Positions 53,333-63,675 are shown, numbered from the stretch's first letter. The stretch: 64,000 nt of DNA from Yersinia proxima (GCF_902170785.1 NZ_CABHYG010000013.1:1-64000), one strand, 5' to 3'. Made by a program: numbers and translations. Notes: generated from the letters alone by a model not told the origin.

Positions 53333-55888
53333 TTACACCATATTTTTCAGGCGATAAATCCACTCAAGCGCCTGGCGTGGTGATAGTGAGTCTGGGTCCA
53401 ATGCCTCTAAGGCTTCCACTGCTGGCGATACCTCTTCATTTAGCAACGTGAGTTGCGAGCCATCAATCTTGCTTGCCGCTGCATTATTCGACAACGATTC
53501 CAGCTCTTTCAGTTTTTGCCGCGCACGCTTAATTACATCACGTGGCACACCGGCCAAGGCTGCAACAGCTAAACCATAACTTTTACTCGCCGCACCATCT
53601 TGCACACTGTGCATAAAGGCGATAGTTTCGCCATGTTCCAATGCATCAAGATGAACATTGACCACCCCCTCCATTTTTTCCGGCAGGGTCGTCAGTTCAA
53701 AGTAATGAGTAGCAAATAGCGTCATGGCTTTGATACGGCTAGCCAGATTTTCAGCGCAGGCCCAGGCTAATGACAAGCCATCATAGGTTGATGTGCCGCG
53801 ACCAATTTCATCCATTAATACCAAACTTTGTTCGGTGGCATTATGCAGAATATTGGCCGTTTCTGTCATTTCGACCATAAAGGTTGAGCGGCCGGATGCC
53901 AGGTCGTCAGCAGCACCGACTCGAGTAAAGATGCGGTCAACTGGCCCAATGGTGGCTTGGTCTGCAGGAACGTAGCTGCCCATATGTGCCAGTAAGACTA
54001 TCAATGCGGTTTGGCGCATATAGGTACTTTTACCGCCCATATTCGGGCCAGTAATGATCAGCATTCGTCGTTGAGGTGAGAGTGTCAGCGGGTTAGAAAT
54101 AAAAGGCTCACTGAGCACCTGCTCCACTACCGGATGACGGCCGCCAGTAATTTTGATCCCCGGTTTATCACTCAGTACAGGGCAGTTGTAGTTGAGTGTT
54201 TCGGCTCTTTCGGCCAGATTAGCCAAAACATCAAGCTCGGCTAGAGCATTGGCGCTGGTTTGTAATTCAGGTAAATGCGGCAGCAGCAGATCGAAAATTT
54301 CTTCGTACAAACCTTTTTCAATCGCCAAAGCCTTGCCTTTCGAAGTCAGAACTTTATCTTCATACTCTTTCAGCTCTGGAATGATGTAGCGCTCGGCATT
54401 CTTCAATGTTTGTCTGCGAACATAATGAATTGGCACCAGATGGCTCTGACCACGGCTAACCTGAATGTAATAGCCATGGACACCATTAAAACCGACTTTT
54501 AGGGTATCCAGCCCCAGCTTTTCGCGTTCACGGATTTCTAACCGGTCGAGATAATCGGTGGCACCATCAGCCAGCGCTCGCCATTCGTCTAATTCTGCAT
54601 TGTAGCCAGGGGCGATGACACCGCCATCTCGTACCAATACTGGCGGCGCTTCAACAATTGCGCGTTCCAGTAAATCTTGTAATTCATCAAACTGGCCGAC
54701 TTGTGACAGTAAATTCTGTATATGGGGAACATTCACCGGCTGCAATAAACGATGAATTTCAGGTAGTTGTTGGAATGCATGCCGCATTCTTGCCAAATCT
54801 CTCGGGCGAGCGGTTCGCAGTGCCAGTCGTGCCAGGATACGTTCTAAATCTCCAACCTGACGCAGTGGTGTTTGCAGTTCAGCGGTAATATCTTGCAGAC
54901 CGCCAATGGCTTGCTGGCGATCAGTCAACACTTTGGTGTCACGGATTGGCATATGCAGCCAGCGTTTCAACATGCGGCTGCCCATAGCGGTTACCGTGCA
55001 ATCGAGGATCGCGGCCAGCGTGTTTTCCGTTCCACCCGATAAATTCTGCGTCAGTTCAAGATTACGACGGGTCGCAGCATCCATAACAATGCCATCTTGC
55101 TGACGCTCCATGGTCAAGCCACGAATATGGGGCAGGGAGGTGCGCTGGGTATCTTTGACATATTGCAGTAGGCAGCCCGCAGCCCGCAGTGCCTGATGGG
55201 CTTGTTCGACACCAAAACCGATTAAATCTCGGGTGCCGAATTGCAGGTTTAACTGCTGTTTGGCTGTTTCCAGCTCAAACTCCCACAATGGGCGGCGGCG
55301 TAAGCCATGTCGATGTTCGATCAACGACATTTGCTCGAAGTTTTCTGGATAAAGTAACTCAGCTGGATTGGTGCGTTGCAACTCGGCAGCCATGGTTTCG
55401 AGGTCTGCGGGTTCTGCGACTCTAAAACGGCCTGAACTGATATCCAGTGTTGCGTAACCAAATCCGCGTGCATCCTGCCAGATGGCGGCGAGAAGATTAT
55501 CTTGCCGCTCTTGCAGCAAGGCCTCATCACTCACTGTACCGGGGGTAACGATTCGCACGACTTTACGTTCAACCGGCCCTTTGCTGGTGGCCGGATCACC
55601 GATTTGCTCACAGATAGCCGCTGACTCACCCAATTGAACCAGTTTTGCCAGATAGTTTTCTATCGAATGATAGGGAACACCTGCCATAGGAATAGGTTCA
55701 CCGGCGGAGGCCCCCCGTTTTGTCAGTGAGATATCCAGCAATTGTGATGCGCGCTTGGCATCACTGTAGAACAACTCATAAAAATCTCCCATCCGATAAA
55801 ACAGGAGTATTTCAGGGTGTTGGGCCTTGAGCCGAAGATACTGCTGCATCATCGGGGTGTGGGAATCTAGCTTGTCAGTATTATTCAT
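53333..55888 (-). CDS. mutS: DNA mismatch repair protein MutS
   Basis: Recognises mismatches and starts repair with MutL. 851 residues. Mismatch-binding Phe-Tyr-x-Glu is in DFYELF, the ATPase has GPNMGGKST (Walker A), and STFMVEM and DEIGRGTST follow. The MutL-interaction and C-terminal tetramer regions are intact. Only about 140 bases separate it from rpoS, where E. coli K-12 carries several kb of variable DNA. Confidence 0.98.
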   Translation of the reverse strand: MNNTDKLDSHTPMMQQYLRLKAQHPEILLFYRMGDFYELFYSDAKRASQLLDISLTKRGASAGEPIPMAGVPYHSIENYLAKLVQLGESAAICEQIGDPATSKGPVERKVVRIVTPGTVSDEALLQERQDNLLAAIWQDARGFGYATLDISSGRFRVAEPADLETMAAELQRTNPAELLYPENFEQMSLIEHRHGLRRRPLWEFELETAKQQLNLQFGTRDLIGFGVEQAHQALRAAGCLLQYVKDTQRTSLPHIRGLTMERQQDGIVMDAATRRNLELTQNLSGGTENTLAAILDCTVTAMGSRMLKRWLHMPIRDTKVLTDRQQAIGGLQDITAELQTPLRQVGDLERILARLALRTARPRDLARMRHAFQQLPEIHRLLQPVNVPHIQNLLSQVGQFDELQDLLERAIVEAPPVLVRDGGVIAPGYNAELDEWRALADGATDYLDRLEIREREKLGLDTLKVGFNGVHGYYIQVSRGQSHLVPIHYVRRQTLKNAERYIIPELKEYEDKVLTSKGKALAIEKGLYEEIFDLLLPHLPELQTSANALAELDVLANLAERAETLNYNCPVLSDKPGIKITGGRHPVVEQVLSEPFISNPLTLSPQRRMLIITGPNMGGKSTYMRQTALIVLLAHMGSYVPADQATIGPVDRIFTRVGAADDLASGRSTFMVEMTETANILHNATEQSLVLMDEIGRGTSTYDGLSLAWACAENLASRIKAMTLFATHYFELTTLPEKMEGVVNVHLDALEHGETIAFMHSVQDGAASKSYGLAVAALAGVPRDVIKRARQKLKELESLSNNAAASKIDGSQLTLLNEEVSPAVEALEALDPDSLSPRQALEWIYRLKNMV

Positions 55889-56046
55889 GCGGTTATGTTT
55901 TCTAGTTAAGTCCTTTTTCCAGCCGATATACTAGCCCAGCAGCCCGAAAACTGACATAGGTAAAAGCTGTAGAAGGTTCGCAAACTAACCAGATTAGCCC
56001 CTGAATTAAGGGGCTATTCAGTGATTATCCGCTGATTGAAATGGGA

Positions 56047-57720
56047 TTATCGGAAAACAGGATTATCTGGGAACAGTGCGTGAGCTGTTTGGTGCAGGTG
56101 ATTAGCCAGGACGAGATCGTTCTGATACTGGGTAATCATAATAAGGCTTTGATAAACATTAGGATCATTGTGCAATTGAATGTATTGCTCACCCCATACT
56201 CTGAACTGGGTCAGCAATACTGGGTCAGGGTTGTGGTTAAATTGCAATAACAGGTTGATATGTCGAATATATTGGTATCTCTCCCACTGTATATAAGGGT
56301 TTATCAGGTTATCCAGCGGCTGCATGTTAACCAAACCACTTCTTTCACTCAGTGTCAGTACTCGCCCTGTGTGGAAGCCCGTTATCATAAATAGCAAGGT
56401 GCAAAAGGCTGATAGCACAATTATGCCATACAGCCGGCTTCGCCAATGAGGTTGGGGAAGAGGCCTTGATATCAACATGTGTTCTGGAACCATCAATCTG
56501 CCCAATAAAATCAGTACCAGCCAATGTGCGACAGATTGATAAAGAGGCAATTCGGTCATCAGATGTAACGCAATGGGTAAAGTTAGCACCCAGAGAGGAA
56601 AAACTATCCTGGGCTGAATCAATAGCGGTTTTATGTAGCCGATAGCTAATACCACCATCCCTACCAGCGCCACAATACCGCCTTCGGCCCAGCCATAAAG
56701 CACTTCATTATGGGGATGAGAAGGGTAAGAAAAGTGATTCGGTACTTTACCGGCTTGCGCCAGAGCGTGGGCAAAGACAGATTCAAAGCGACCATAACCC
56801 CAGCCTTGCCACGGTTGCTGTCGTATCATGTGCCAGGTGTATTCGAGTATTAACCAACGTTCTTTGTTACTTCCCTCTTTAGATACCAGCGTGCCGCCTA
56901 TCACCTGCTCCAGCAGATAAGAAGCCACCAAGAGGCTGAACAGGCTACATAGCCACAACCCAGCCATTTTTCGCTGACGCCAGTAATAGAGAGAAAGCAA
57001 TAATAAGGTTGTTCCCCCTCCGAGCCAGCCAATCCTTGATTGCAACAGCAATAACATGCCGGGGAAAACCAGTAGCGTAAGGGTACTTATGCTTTGTATG
57101 GCACGATTACCCGAGACCATAAATAGATAGGCTGCTATGGCATAGCCGGTTGCTAAATAGCTAGCCAGAACATTAACTTGTTGGAAGATGCCATAAGGAC
57201 GTTGGGCAGGATCAAACTCCATCCAATTATCCGCTGTAAAAACAAACCATTGCAGTGAGGTCAGTATGGCTTGTCCCCAAACTGATAACAGTATTAGCAG
57301 CAACCATCCCTGCCGAGCTGCGGGGCTTAATTTCAGCCGAAACAACCCCAGTAGCAGTACTATCCCTCCCCACAAACCGAGCACGCGTGGCAACCAGGCA
57401 CCGACATGTTGCAATGATGTCGGCCACAATCCAGGAAGCGTTATCATTAGTGCGCCAATCAGCAGCCATAGCTTGCCCGGAGAACTCACCACCTGATGCT
57501 CTTCACTTTGCGGCCAATAGAGTGCGATCACCAGCAACGCCATCATGACCCAGATGATGATGTTATGAGGAAGATGCAGTCCGGCACCACCCCGATTGAG
57601 CTCATAGTGCAGCATGGAGATAAATGTAACGGCCATGAGCAGCAAAATAATAAGGTTAATTTTACGCGCTGAAAGCGTCATTTTTATTAAGGGTGAAAAT
57701 AATAATTTCATTTTTTTCAA
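56047..57720 (-). CDS. PglL/Wzy-family O-oligosaccharyltransferase or O-antigen ligase-like protein
   Basis: A polytopic membrane protein of 557 residues with about 11-13 predicted helices, the large periplasmic loop carrying the family motif SHPHNEVLYGWAEGG, and QPWQGWGYGRFESV ahead of it. A hydrophilic C-terminal domain of about 120 residues (Wzy_C_2-like) follows. This is the plan of PglL/PglO enzymes that move an oligosaccharide from undecaprenyl diphosphate to protein, and of O-antigen ligases. The acceptor is unknown: no type IV pilin gene is near, but a fimbrial operon is 1.3 kb away. No other glycan gene is in the window. Confidence 0.7.
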   Translation of the reverse strand: MKKMKLLFSPLIKMTLSARKINLIILLLMAVTFISMLHYELNRGGAGLHLPHNIIIWVMMALLVIALYWPQSEEHQVVSSPGKLWLLIGALMITLPGLWPTSLQHVGAWLPRVLGLWGGIVLLLGLFRLKLSPAARQGWLLLILLSVWGQAILTSLQWFVFTADNWMEFDPAQRPYGIFQQVNVLASYLATGYAIAAYLFMVSGNRAIQSISTLTLLVFPGMLLLLQSRIGWLGGGTTLLLLSLYYWRQRKMAGLWLCSLFSLLVASYLLEQVIGGTLVSKEGSNKERWLILEYTWHMIRQQPWQGWGYGRFESVFAHALAQAGKVPNHFSYPSHPHNEVLYGWAEGGIVALVGMVVLAIGYIKPLLIQPRIVFPLWVLTLPIALHLMTELPLYQSVAHWLVLILLGRLMVPEHMLISRPLPQPHWRSRLYGIIVLSAFCTLLFMITGFHTGRVLTLSERSGLVNMQPLDNLINPYIQWERYQYIRHINLLLQFNHNPDPVLLTQFRVWGEQYIQLHNDPNVYQSLIMITQYQNDLVLANHLHQTAHALFPDNPVFR

Positions 57721-57815
57721 TTGGTTGCTGTCTTTATGATATGACCTTACCGGTTCGTTCGTTAGCGAGCTATTCGGTATCTTGAGCCATAAATACTCAA
57801 TAATAATAATTATCT

Positions 57816-58079
57816 TTATTTTTCAGCTGGATGAGCAATAAACCAACGTAATGAGTTCATCACCTTGGTATCTGACATTTTGGCTCTATTTTCATCAACC
57901 AACTTCATTAATACCAATCTTGCTGTATAAATATCCAACTGTGCCTTATCTGCAAGCTCTCTTGTTTTTGGCCAATTGATTACAGGAGGAGGTGATTCAA
58001 TAAACTGTTCCTTCAGAGCATTACACTTTTCTTCCAATATACCCATGACTTCTTCTTTGCGTTGATCATTAGGTTTCAT
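57816..58079 (-). CDS. FaeA/PapI-like regulator of the fimbrial operon
   Basis: 87 residues with the same core as the gene at 1228-1512: PKTRELA-x(5)-LDIYTARLVLM, shared N-terminal pattern and Cys near residue 19, and a tail with LRWF. FaeA and PapI act with Lrp to switch fimbrial operons. AAGGA stands 8 bases before ATG 58079. It is divergent from the fimbrial genes across a 933-base control region, as papI is from papBA. Confidence 0.65.
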   Translation of the reverse strand: MKPNDQRKEEVMGILEEKCNALKEQFIESPPPVINWPKTRELADKAQLDIYTARLVLMKLVDENRAKMSDTKVMNSLRWFIAHPAEK

Positions 58080-58601
58080 TGAATAATTCCTTATGTGATT
58101 TAAATTTTAAGAATGTCTTATTTTTAATTTCTTACATTCTTATTTCTTGGTTTATATTTCCCACATATTAATGGGATATTTCCTACAAACAAAAAGACTA
58201 TTCATACAAACAATAATCTTTTATCTTATTTATTTTATATGGTTTTTATAATTCTTATTTTTTTCGCTAAAAGGAGTCAATGTAAATTTAACGATTAGAA
58301 GAAAAAACCCAGTCTAACAATTACTCTATTTAATCACGGCGGACAATAAAATCTATTGCATTATGTTTCAAACAACTATTTGAATTTAAATATAAAATCT
58401 CATTAATTTCAATATGTTAGTTTATTTTTCACATGCTAAAAACCCGACTAACATTTGAGTATCTCAAGGAGTTAGAAAGGTTTGAATGTAATATTATTAA
58501 GTTTTTTCTGCTTTTGGCGTTAAAGTGATAAGGATTTAATATCGATTATAATTTGACTTATGGAATAAGCAATCATTAATTTCGAAAAAGCGACTTTTAG
58601 C

Positions 58602-58605
58602 GATC
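58602..58605. promoter_or_regulatory. GATC (Dam) site 1 of the fimbrial control region
   Basis: Context TTTTAGCGATCTAATGTG. In pap-type operons two GATC sites bind Lrp and set on/off states by methylation. Chance would give a few GATC in this length, so only the pairing and regulator context support the role. Confidence 0.4.
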
Positions 58606-58662
58606 TAATGTGTCGATTTGCTCTTTTTGACAGTGCTATATGTCGAGGGTGCAATGTTTATC

Positions 58663-58666
58663 GATC
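58663..58666. promoter_or_regulatory. GATC (Dam) site 2 of the fimbrial control region
   Basis: Context TTTATCGATCAAAGTTATCG, about 60 bases upstream of the candidate -35. On opposite strands the two GATC sites share a nearby AAAGT. In pap the spacing is larger (about 100 bases), so this would be a different geometry. Confidence 0.4.
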
Positions 58667-58721
58667 AAAGTTATCGATATTATTGTTTTAAATTAGCCAA
58701 TTAAGATAAACACTCTGAATT

Positions 58722-58749
58722 TTGACTGTTTGAATTAAATAACTATGAA
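58722..58749 (+). promoter_or_regulatory. Candidate promoter of the fimbrial operon
   Basis: TTGACT (58722-58727), 16 bases, TATGAA (58744-58749). A good -35 with a moderate -10, typical of activator-dependent promoters. Confidence 0.4.
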
Positions 58750-59012
58750 CTACGACGTTATATTTGTATTATCTGCGTCGAACAAAAAGGGCTCTATCGT
58801 TATTTAAATGTTTTATTAAGATGTGGACATTTTTCAATGTCGCCATTTTAACTTTATGGCTCTAGGCAGTTGGCGGTTTATTTCTTCGTATTTAATCGAT
58901 AAGAAATCGCATGAATTTATATTTTTCAAACCACTTCGAAGCGGTATTTACCTTGATTTTATTAAGGTAATTCAGCGGGCAAAATTTTAATTGTGTATAA
59001 AGGAATCACGTA

Positions 59013-59537
59013 ATGAAACTGAATAAAACTATCTTGGCTGCTGGTCTGGTATTAGGTTTTGCTTCTATGGCTAACGCGGCTGATCAAGGCCAAGGTACTG
59101 TGACTTTCAACGGTTCAATCATTGATGCACCTTGCTCAATCGCAGCCGGTTCAGATGCACAGACTGTTGAAATGGGCCAGATCTCTAACGTGGCACTGCA
59201 AAATGGCGGCAAATCATCTGCACATGATTTCAAAATCAAATTGGAAAACTGTGACACCACAACTCTGAAAACTGTAACCACCACTTTCGGCGGTGCAGAA
59301 TCAGCGGCAGTACCTGGCCTGCTGGGTATCACCGGTGTAGCTGAAGGTGCTGGTATTGCAATCGTTGATGGTACTGGTTCTGTTGTTACTCTGGGTACTG
59401 CGACTGAGCAGCAGACTCTGGTTACTGGTAACAACACTCTGGCATTCTCTGCTTATCTGCAGGGTAGCACTGCATCTGACGCTATCAAACCAGGCAGCTT
59501 CTCAAGCGTTGCTGACTTCACCCTGGCTTACCAATAA
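59013..59537 (+). CDS. Major fimbrial subunit (chaperone-usher, MrpA/PapA-like)
   Basis: A 174-residue pilin precursor. Signal peptide MKLNKTILAAGLVLGFASMANA, then GQGTVTFNGSIIDAPCSIA with the first conserved Cys, the second in LENCDTTTLK, and the typical C-terminus DFTLAYQ with penultimate Tyr. Low Lys/Trp and high Thr/Gly/Ala are normal for pilins. AAGGAATCACGTA before the ATG. First gene; a hairpin with a T run directly after it would lower transcription of the later genes. Confidence 0.93.
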   Translation: MKLNKTILAAGLVLGFASMANAADQGQGTVTFNGSIIDAPCSIAAGSDAQTVEMGQISNVALQNGGKSSAHDFKIKLENCDTTTLKTVTTTFGGAESAAVPGLLGITGVAEGAGIAIVDGTGSVVTLGTATEQQTLVTGNNTLAFSAYLQGSTASDAIKPGSFSSVADFTLAYQ

Positions 59538-59554
59538 GTCACCTTTTCTAATTG

Positions 59555-59586
59555 GACATGCGGATTTTTCCGCATGTCTTTTTCTC
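59555..59586 (+). terminator. Attenuating terminator after the major pilin gene
   Basis: 10-bp perfect stem GACATGCGGA / TCCGCATGTC with a four-T loop, then a run of T with one C. It separates the major pilin from the rest of the operon, a known way to make far more pilin than usher and chaperone. Confidence 0.85.
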
Positions 59587-59622
59587 TTGAGAAAGAAACG
59601 TATTGGATGAGCTAGGTGATTT

Positions 59623-60168
59623 ATGTCCAGGTCATTTTTTTTAATAGTGCCTCCTTCCTTACTGATGGCGTCATTGCTGAGTTTCTCGGTAATGGCAGAC
59701 CCCATAAAGACAGATTGGGGCCGCGTGAGTATGGAAGGAAGTATTACTGATACTGCTTGTGCGATAGACCCCGGTAGTTTGGAACAGACGATTGATATGG
59801 CGATTTTGCCTATCGGTCAGTTAGTTCAGAACGGAGTCGGGGATGAACATCCGTTCGCGATCCGCTTGCTCGATTGCACGATAGTTCACCCAGATCCAGA
59901 TAAGTCGAACCAGCAGCATTTTGTTGTGACATTTGACGGTACTGCGGACGGTAATAATTTTGCGGTTAATGGCGAAGCCGAGGGAGTGGCAATGCAAATC
60001 ATTGATGATAAAGGCAATATTTCGACTCCTGGAGTGGTATCACCGGAGATCAATATTATCCCTGCTGAGATGAAACTCAATTATGCCCTGCGACTAGTGG
60101 GCAATGGCAAGACGCTGCGTGCTGGAACTTATCATTCTAGTGTTCGTTTCAAATTGGATTATTACTGA
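59623..60168 (+). CDS. PapH/MrpB-like minor fimbrial subunit (probable anchor/terminator)
   Basis: 181 residues with signal peptide, WGRVSMEGSITDTACAI (first Cys) and LLDCTIVHP (second Cys), and the C-terminus RFKLDYY. Its place after the major pilin and before the usher is that of PapH/MrpB, which stop fibre growth and anchor it. Function inferred from order. Confidence 0.8.
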   Translation: MSRSFFLIVPPSLLMASLLSFSVMADPIKTDWGRVSMEGSITDTACAIDPGSLEQTIDMAILPIGQLVQNGVGDEHPFAIRLLDCTIVHPDPDKSNQQHFVVTFDGTADGNNFAVNGEAEGVAMQIIDDKGNISTPGVVSPEINIIPAEMKLNYALRLVGNGKTLRAGTYHSSVRFKLDYY

Positions 60169-60173
60169 TTTCA

Positions 60174-62735
60174 ATGAGTAAGGTGACATATCTCATGGTA
60201 TCCGCTCGTTCCATTACCTCCGGTTTTGCCCGTCGTGATTTATTGCGAATTTTGATTGTGATTGCATTAAGTGGCAGTGCTTATGGTGTATTGGCCAACG
60301 ATGACATTCAGTTTAATACCGATGTGCTGGATACCAAGGATCGCGCTAATTTTGACCTGAGCCAGTTCTCCCAACGCGGCTACATCATGCCTGGGAATTA
60401 TAACTTGTTGGTTAGCATGAACAAACAGGAGCTTAGCGAACAGCCGATTGTGTTTTACGTCTCAGAAAAAGATGCAAAAAAAAGTGAGGCGTGTTTAACA
60501 CCCCAGTTAATCGAGTTGTTGGCATTGAAAGAGGATAGCTTCAAAAAGCTGACCTGGTCGCGTGATGGGGAGTGTCTGGATATTAGCAGTTTACCCGGCC
60601 TGACCGTGGAAGGTGATTTGGCGAAGTCATCGCTGTACTTGAGTGTGCCGCAAGCCTGGCTGGAATACAGCGAACCGGATTGGGATCCTCCTTCTCGCTG
60701 GGAGGAAGGTATTCCCGGTGTGCTGTTTGATTACAATTTGTTAGGGCAATTGAACCGTCAGGAAACGAACAATACCAATAACAATACGTTAAGCGGGAAC
60801 GGGACCACCGGCGCTAACCTGGGTGCCTGGCGATTCCGGGCTGACTGGCAAATGAGTGTCGACCAATCATCGGATTCATCGACGGAGCGTCAATGGGATT
60901 GGAGTCGTTATTACGCTTATCGTGCTATCCCGAGCCTGGGAGCCAAGTTGACGCTGGGTGAAGATTTTCTGAACTCGTCCATCTTTGATAGCTTCCGTTT
61001 TAACGGCGCGAGTCTGGCGACGGATGACAATATGTTACCGCCGAATTTACGTGGCTATGCTCCTGAAATTACGGGCGTTGCCCGTACTAACGCACGCGTC
61101 ATTGTGAGCCAGCAAGGGCGTGTGTTGAGTGAAACGCTGGTTGCTGCCGGCCCTTTCCGCATTCAGAACTTGAACAGTTTTGTCTCTGGTACGCTGGATG
61201 TGCGGGTAGAGGAACTTGATGGGCAAGTTCAACAATTTCAAGTAAATACTGCCAGTATTCCTTACCTGACCCGCCCTGGTATGGTCCGTTACCGTATCGC
61301 TGCCGGCAAGCCTTCGGATATCGGGCATCGGGCGGAAGGGCCAGTGTTTGGCACCGGGGAATTCTCCTGGGGGATCAACAGTGGCTGGTCACTGTTTGGT
61401 GGCGCGATGAGTGGTGAAAACGAATATCAAGCGGCATCTATGGGGATTGGCCGTGACTTGATGGAATTTGGTGCGGTGTCGGTTGATATGACCCAATCAT
61501 GGGCCACTTTACCCGAGCAAGGCACTTTGAGTGGCGGTTCTTATCGAGTCAACTATTCGAAAAACTTTCAGGAAACAGGTAGTCAGGTGACGTTTGCGGG
61601 TTATCGCTTCTCTGAACGTAACTTTATGAGCATGAGTGAATATCTCGACGCGCGTTATCGCAACAATGACGTGGGTGGCAATAAAGAGATGTACACCGTT
61701 AGCTTCAATCAGCAATTTCAGGATTTGGGGCTGAGCGCATATCTGAACTATAGCCATCAGACGTATTGGGATCGCTCAGCGAATGACCGCTATAACCTGT
61801 CACTCTCGCGTTATTTTGATATCGGTAAAGTGAAGAATGTCAGTTTGACCTTCTCGGCTTACCGTAACCGCTATAACGAAAGTAACGACGATGGCGTGTA
61901 TTTGTCCATGTCGATGCCATTTGGTAACAGTGCAACTATCAGTTATAGCGCGACGGTGAGTGGCCGTGAGCATAGTCAGCGAGTGGGCTATACCGATCGT
62001 CTGGATGCTCACAACAACTACCAGATCAATACCGGGGTAGCACGTAGCGGCGTGTTAGTCAGTGGTAACTATAACCACATAGGGAATAGTGCGGATATTA
62101 ACGCCAATGCCAGTTATCAGGAGGGGCAATACTCTTCCGTTGGTTTAGGTATTCAGGGCGGCGCAACTATCACGGCTGAAGGCGGTGCTCTACATCGGGT
62201 GAATACCCTCGGCGGCACCCGATTGTTACTGGATACCCAAGGTGTATCTGGTGTTCCGGTTCAGGGGTATGGCTCATCGATACGCACTAACCAGTTTGGT
62301 AAAGCGGTGGTCGGTGATGTGAATAGCTACTACCGCAATCGGGCCAGTATAGATATTGATAACCTGGCTGATGATGTTGAAGCCAGAGGAACCGTAGCAC
62401 AGGTCACACTGACCGAAGGGGCTATTGGTTATCGCCGCTTTAATGTGATTTCCGGCGAAAAAGCGATGGCAATGATACGGATGGCAGACGGCACATCTCC
62501 ACCATTTGGAGCCACCGTGTTAAATGAAAATCAGCAAGAGACCGGCATTGTTAACGATGATGGTTCTACTTATCTCAGTGGGATCAAAGCCGGTGAAACT
62601 ATGCTAGTAAACTGGAATGGTCAGGCGCAATGCAGCATCACCTTACCGAAGGCTCTTTCTCCAGCAATACTGGCGAATCTACTGTTGCCTTGCCAGCCAA
62701 TAGCCGCGGGGGATAAACCGCCGGTATCACAGTAG
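60174..62735 (+). CDS. Outer-membrane fimbrial usher (PapC/FimD family)
   Basis: A pore for pilin assembly, 853 residues. N-terminal chaperone-binding domain (DDIQFNTDVLDTKDRANFDLSQFS), 24-strand barrel with plug around WRFRADW-type and GTGEFSWGINSGWSLFGG stretches, and two C-terminal domains (GEKAMAMIRMADG, then CSITLPKAL). The signal region is unusually long (VSARSITSGFARRDLLRIL before the hydrophobic core), so ATG 60195 is an alternative start to 60174. Stands six bases after the PapH-like gene. Confidence 0.93.
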   Translation: MSKVTYLMVSARSITSGFARRDLLRILIVIALSGSAYGVLANDDIQFNTDVLDTKDRANFDLSQFSQRGYIMPGNYNLLVSMNKQELSEQPIVFYVSEKDAKKSEACLTPQLIELLALKEDSFKKLTWSRDGECLDISSLPGLTVEGDLAKSSLYLSVPQAWLEYSEPDWDPPSRWEEGIPGVLFDYNLLGQLNRQETNNTNNNTLSGNGTTGANLGAWRFRADWQMSVDQSSDSSTERQWDWSRYYAYRAIPSLGAKLTLGEDFLNSSIFDSFRFNGASLATDDNMLPPNLRGYAPEITGVARTNARVIVSQQGRVLSETLVAAGPFRIQNLNSFVSGTLDVRVEELDGQVQQFQVNTASIPYLTRPGMVRYRIAAGKPSDIGHRAEGPVFGTGEFSWGINSGWSLFGGAMSGENEYQAASMGIGRDLMEFGAVSVDMTQSWATLPEQGTLSGGSYRVNYSKNFQETGSQVTFAGYRFSERNFMSMSEYLDARYRNNDVGGNKEMYTVSFNQQFQDLGLSAYLNYSHQTYWDRSANDRYNLSLSRYFDIGKVKNVSLTFSAYRNRYNESNDDGVYLSMSMPFGNSATISYSATVSGREHSQRVGYTDRLDAHNNYQINTGVARSGVLVSGNYNHIGNSADINANASYQEGQYSSVGLGIQGGATITAEGGALHRVNTLGGTRLLLDTQGVSGVPVQGYGSSIRTNQFGKAVVGDVNSYYRNRASIDIDNLADDVEARGTVAQVTLTEGAIGYRRFNVISGEKAMAMIRMADGTSPPFGATVLNENQQETGIVNDDGSTYLSGIKAGETMLVNWNGQAQCSITLPKALSPAILANLLLPCQPIAAGDKPPVSQ

Positions 62736-62812
62736 AAAGATTTAGTAACGAACCTGCAGGTAACTGCCCGTTCAGATCAGCGAAAACGTTGGTAACACCA
62801 GGTTCTGACAAC

Positions 62813-62854
62813 ATTAATTCGAAAGAAAAAGTCATTAATTCGAAGGAAAAAGTA
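62813..62854 (+). repeat. Tandem 21-bp duplication carrying the chaperone ribosome site
   Basis: ATTAATTCGAA(A/G)GAAAAAGT(C/A) occurs at 62813-62833 and 62834-62854, directly before ATG 62855. Only the second copy has the better AAGGAAAAA. Confidence 0.88.
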
Positions 62855-63601
62855 ATGAAATTGAATAACAAATTGCGTATCACCACCATTTTGGTGACGG
62901 CACTGATGACTCAGCAAGCAACAGCAGCGATTGCACTGGACAGAACCCGGGCCATTCTCAATGGTGGCGATAAGTCGATGAGCTTGAACATCAGTAACCA
63001 GAATAAGGAGCTACCTTATCTGGCGCAGGGATGGATTGAAGATGAGCAGGGTAACAAAATCAATTCACCGTTGACGGTTGTTCCACCGGTTCAGCGAGTA
63101 GAACCTGGCGCAATGAGCCAGTTAAAAATACAAAGTTTGCCTGCGGTAAATCAGTTGGCGCAAGACCGGGAAACCTTGTTCTATTTTAATCTGCGTGAAA
63201 TCCCACCACGTTCGGACAAGCCCAATACTTTGCAGATTGCCTTACAAACGCGCATCAAACTTTTCTATCGCCCAACCGGGATCGTGCCACAAAAGGCCGA
63301 TATGTCGACTCCCTGGCAGGAGAAGCTACAGCTGACTCGTCAGGGTGATCGCTATCAGGTGAATAACCCGACGCCGTATTACATCACGCTGGTCGATGCC
63401 AGTGAGAGCAAAACCGGCAAAACAGCAGCAGGTTTCAAGCCGCTGATGATCGCACCAAAAGCGCAGGGCATGTTGGATGTGAGTGCTGCAGCATTAGGCA
63501 GCAAGCCAGTGCTGACCTATGTCAACGATTTCGGCGGTCGCCCTAAATTGATCTTTGGCTGCACGGGTAGCACGTGTTCTGTGGTGGAAAGTATCAAGTA
63601 A
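62855..63601 (+). CDS. Periplasmic pilin chaperone (PapD family)
   Basis: 248-residue precursor; signal peptide ends QATAA. The chaperone signature is clear: ALDRTRAILNGGDKS, the alternating strand QLKIQSLP, and DRETLFYFNLREIPP; the C-terminal domain has two Cys in FGCTGSTCSV. ATG 62855 (with AAGGAAAAA upstream) is chosen rather than an in-frame ATG at 62789, because the signal peptide then begins correctly. Confidence 0.94.
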   Translation: MKLNNKLRITTILVTALMTQQATAAIALDRTRAILNGGDKSMSLNISNQNKELPYLAQGWIEDEQGNKINSPLTVVPPVQRVEPGAMSQLKIQSLPAVNQLAQDRETLFYFNLREIPPRSDKPNTLQIALQTRIKLFYRPTGIVPQKADMSTPWQEKLQLTRQGDRYQVNNPTPYYITLVDASESKTGKTAAGFKPLMIAPKAQGMLDVSAAALGSKPVLTYVNDFGGRPKLIFGCTGSTCSVVESIK

Positions 63602-63675
63602 CAGCGTATTCCGCTACGACGCATAAGAATAAGACTGGGCGGATGTCTGGCTGAATGATGAAGAAGGAAGATGGG

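Larger units (their letters stand above)
58080..59012. promoter_or_regulatory. Control region of the fimbrial operon
   Basis: 933 AT-rich bases with no gene, between the divergent FaeA-like regulator and the major pilin. It holds exactly two GATC sites (58602 and 58663, 61 bases apart) and a promoter candidate at 58722-58749. An untranslated leader of about 250 bases would result. Confidence 0.6.
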
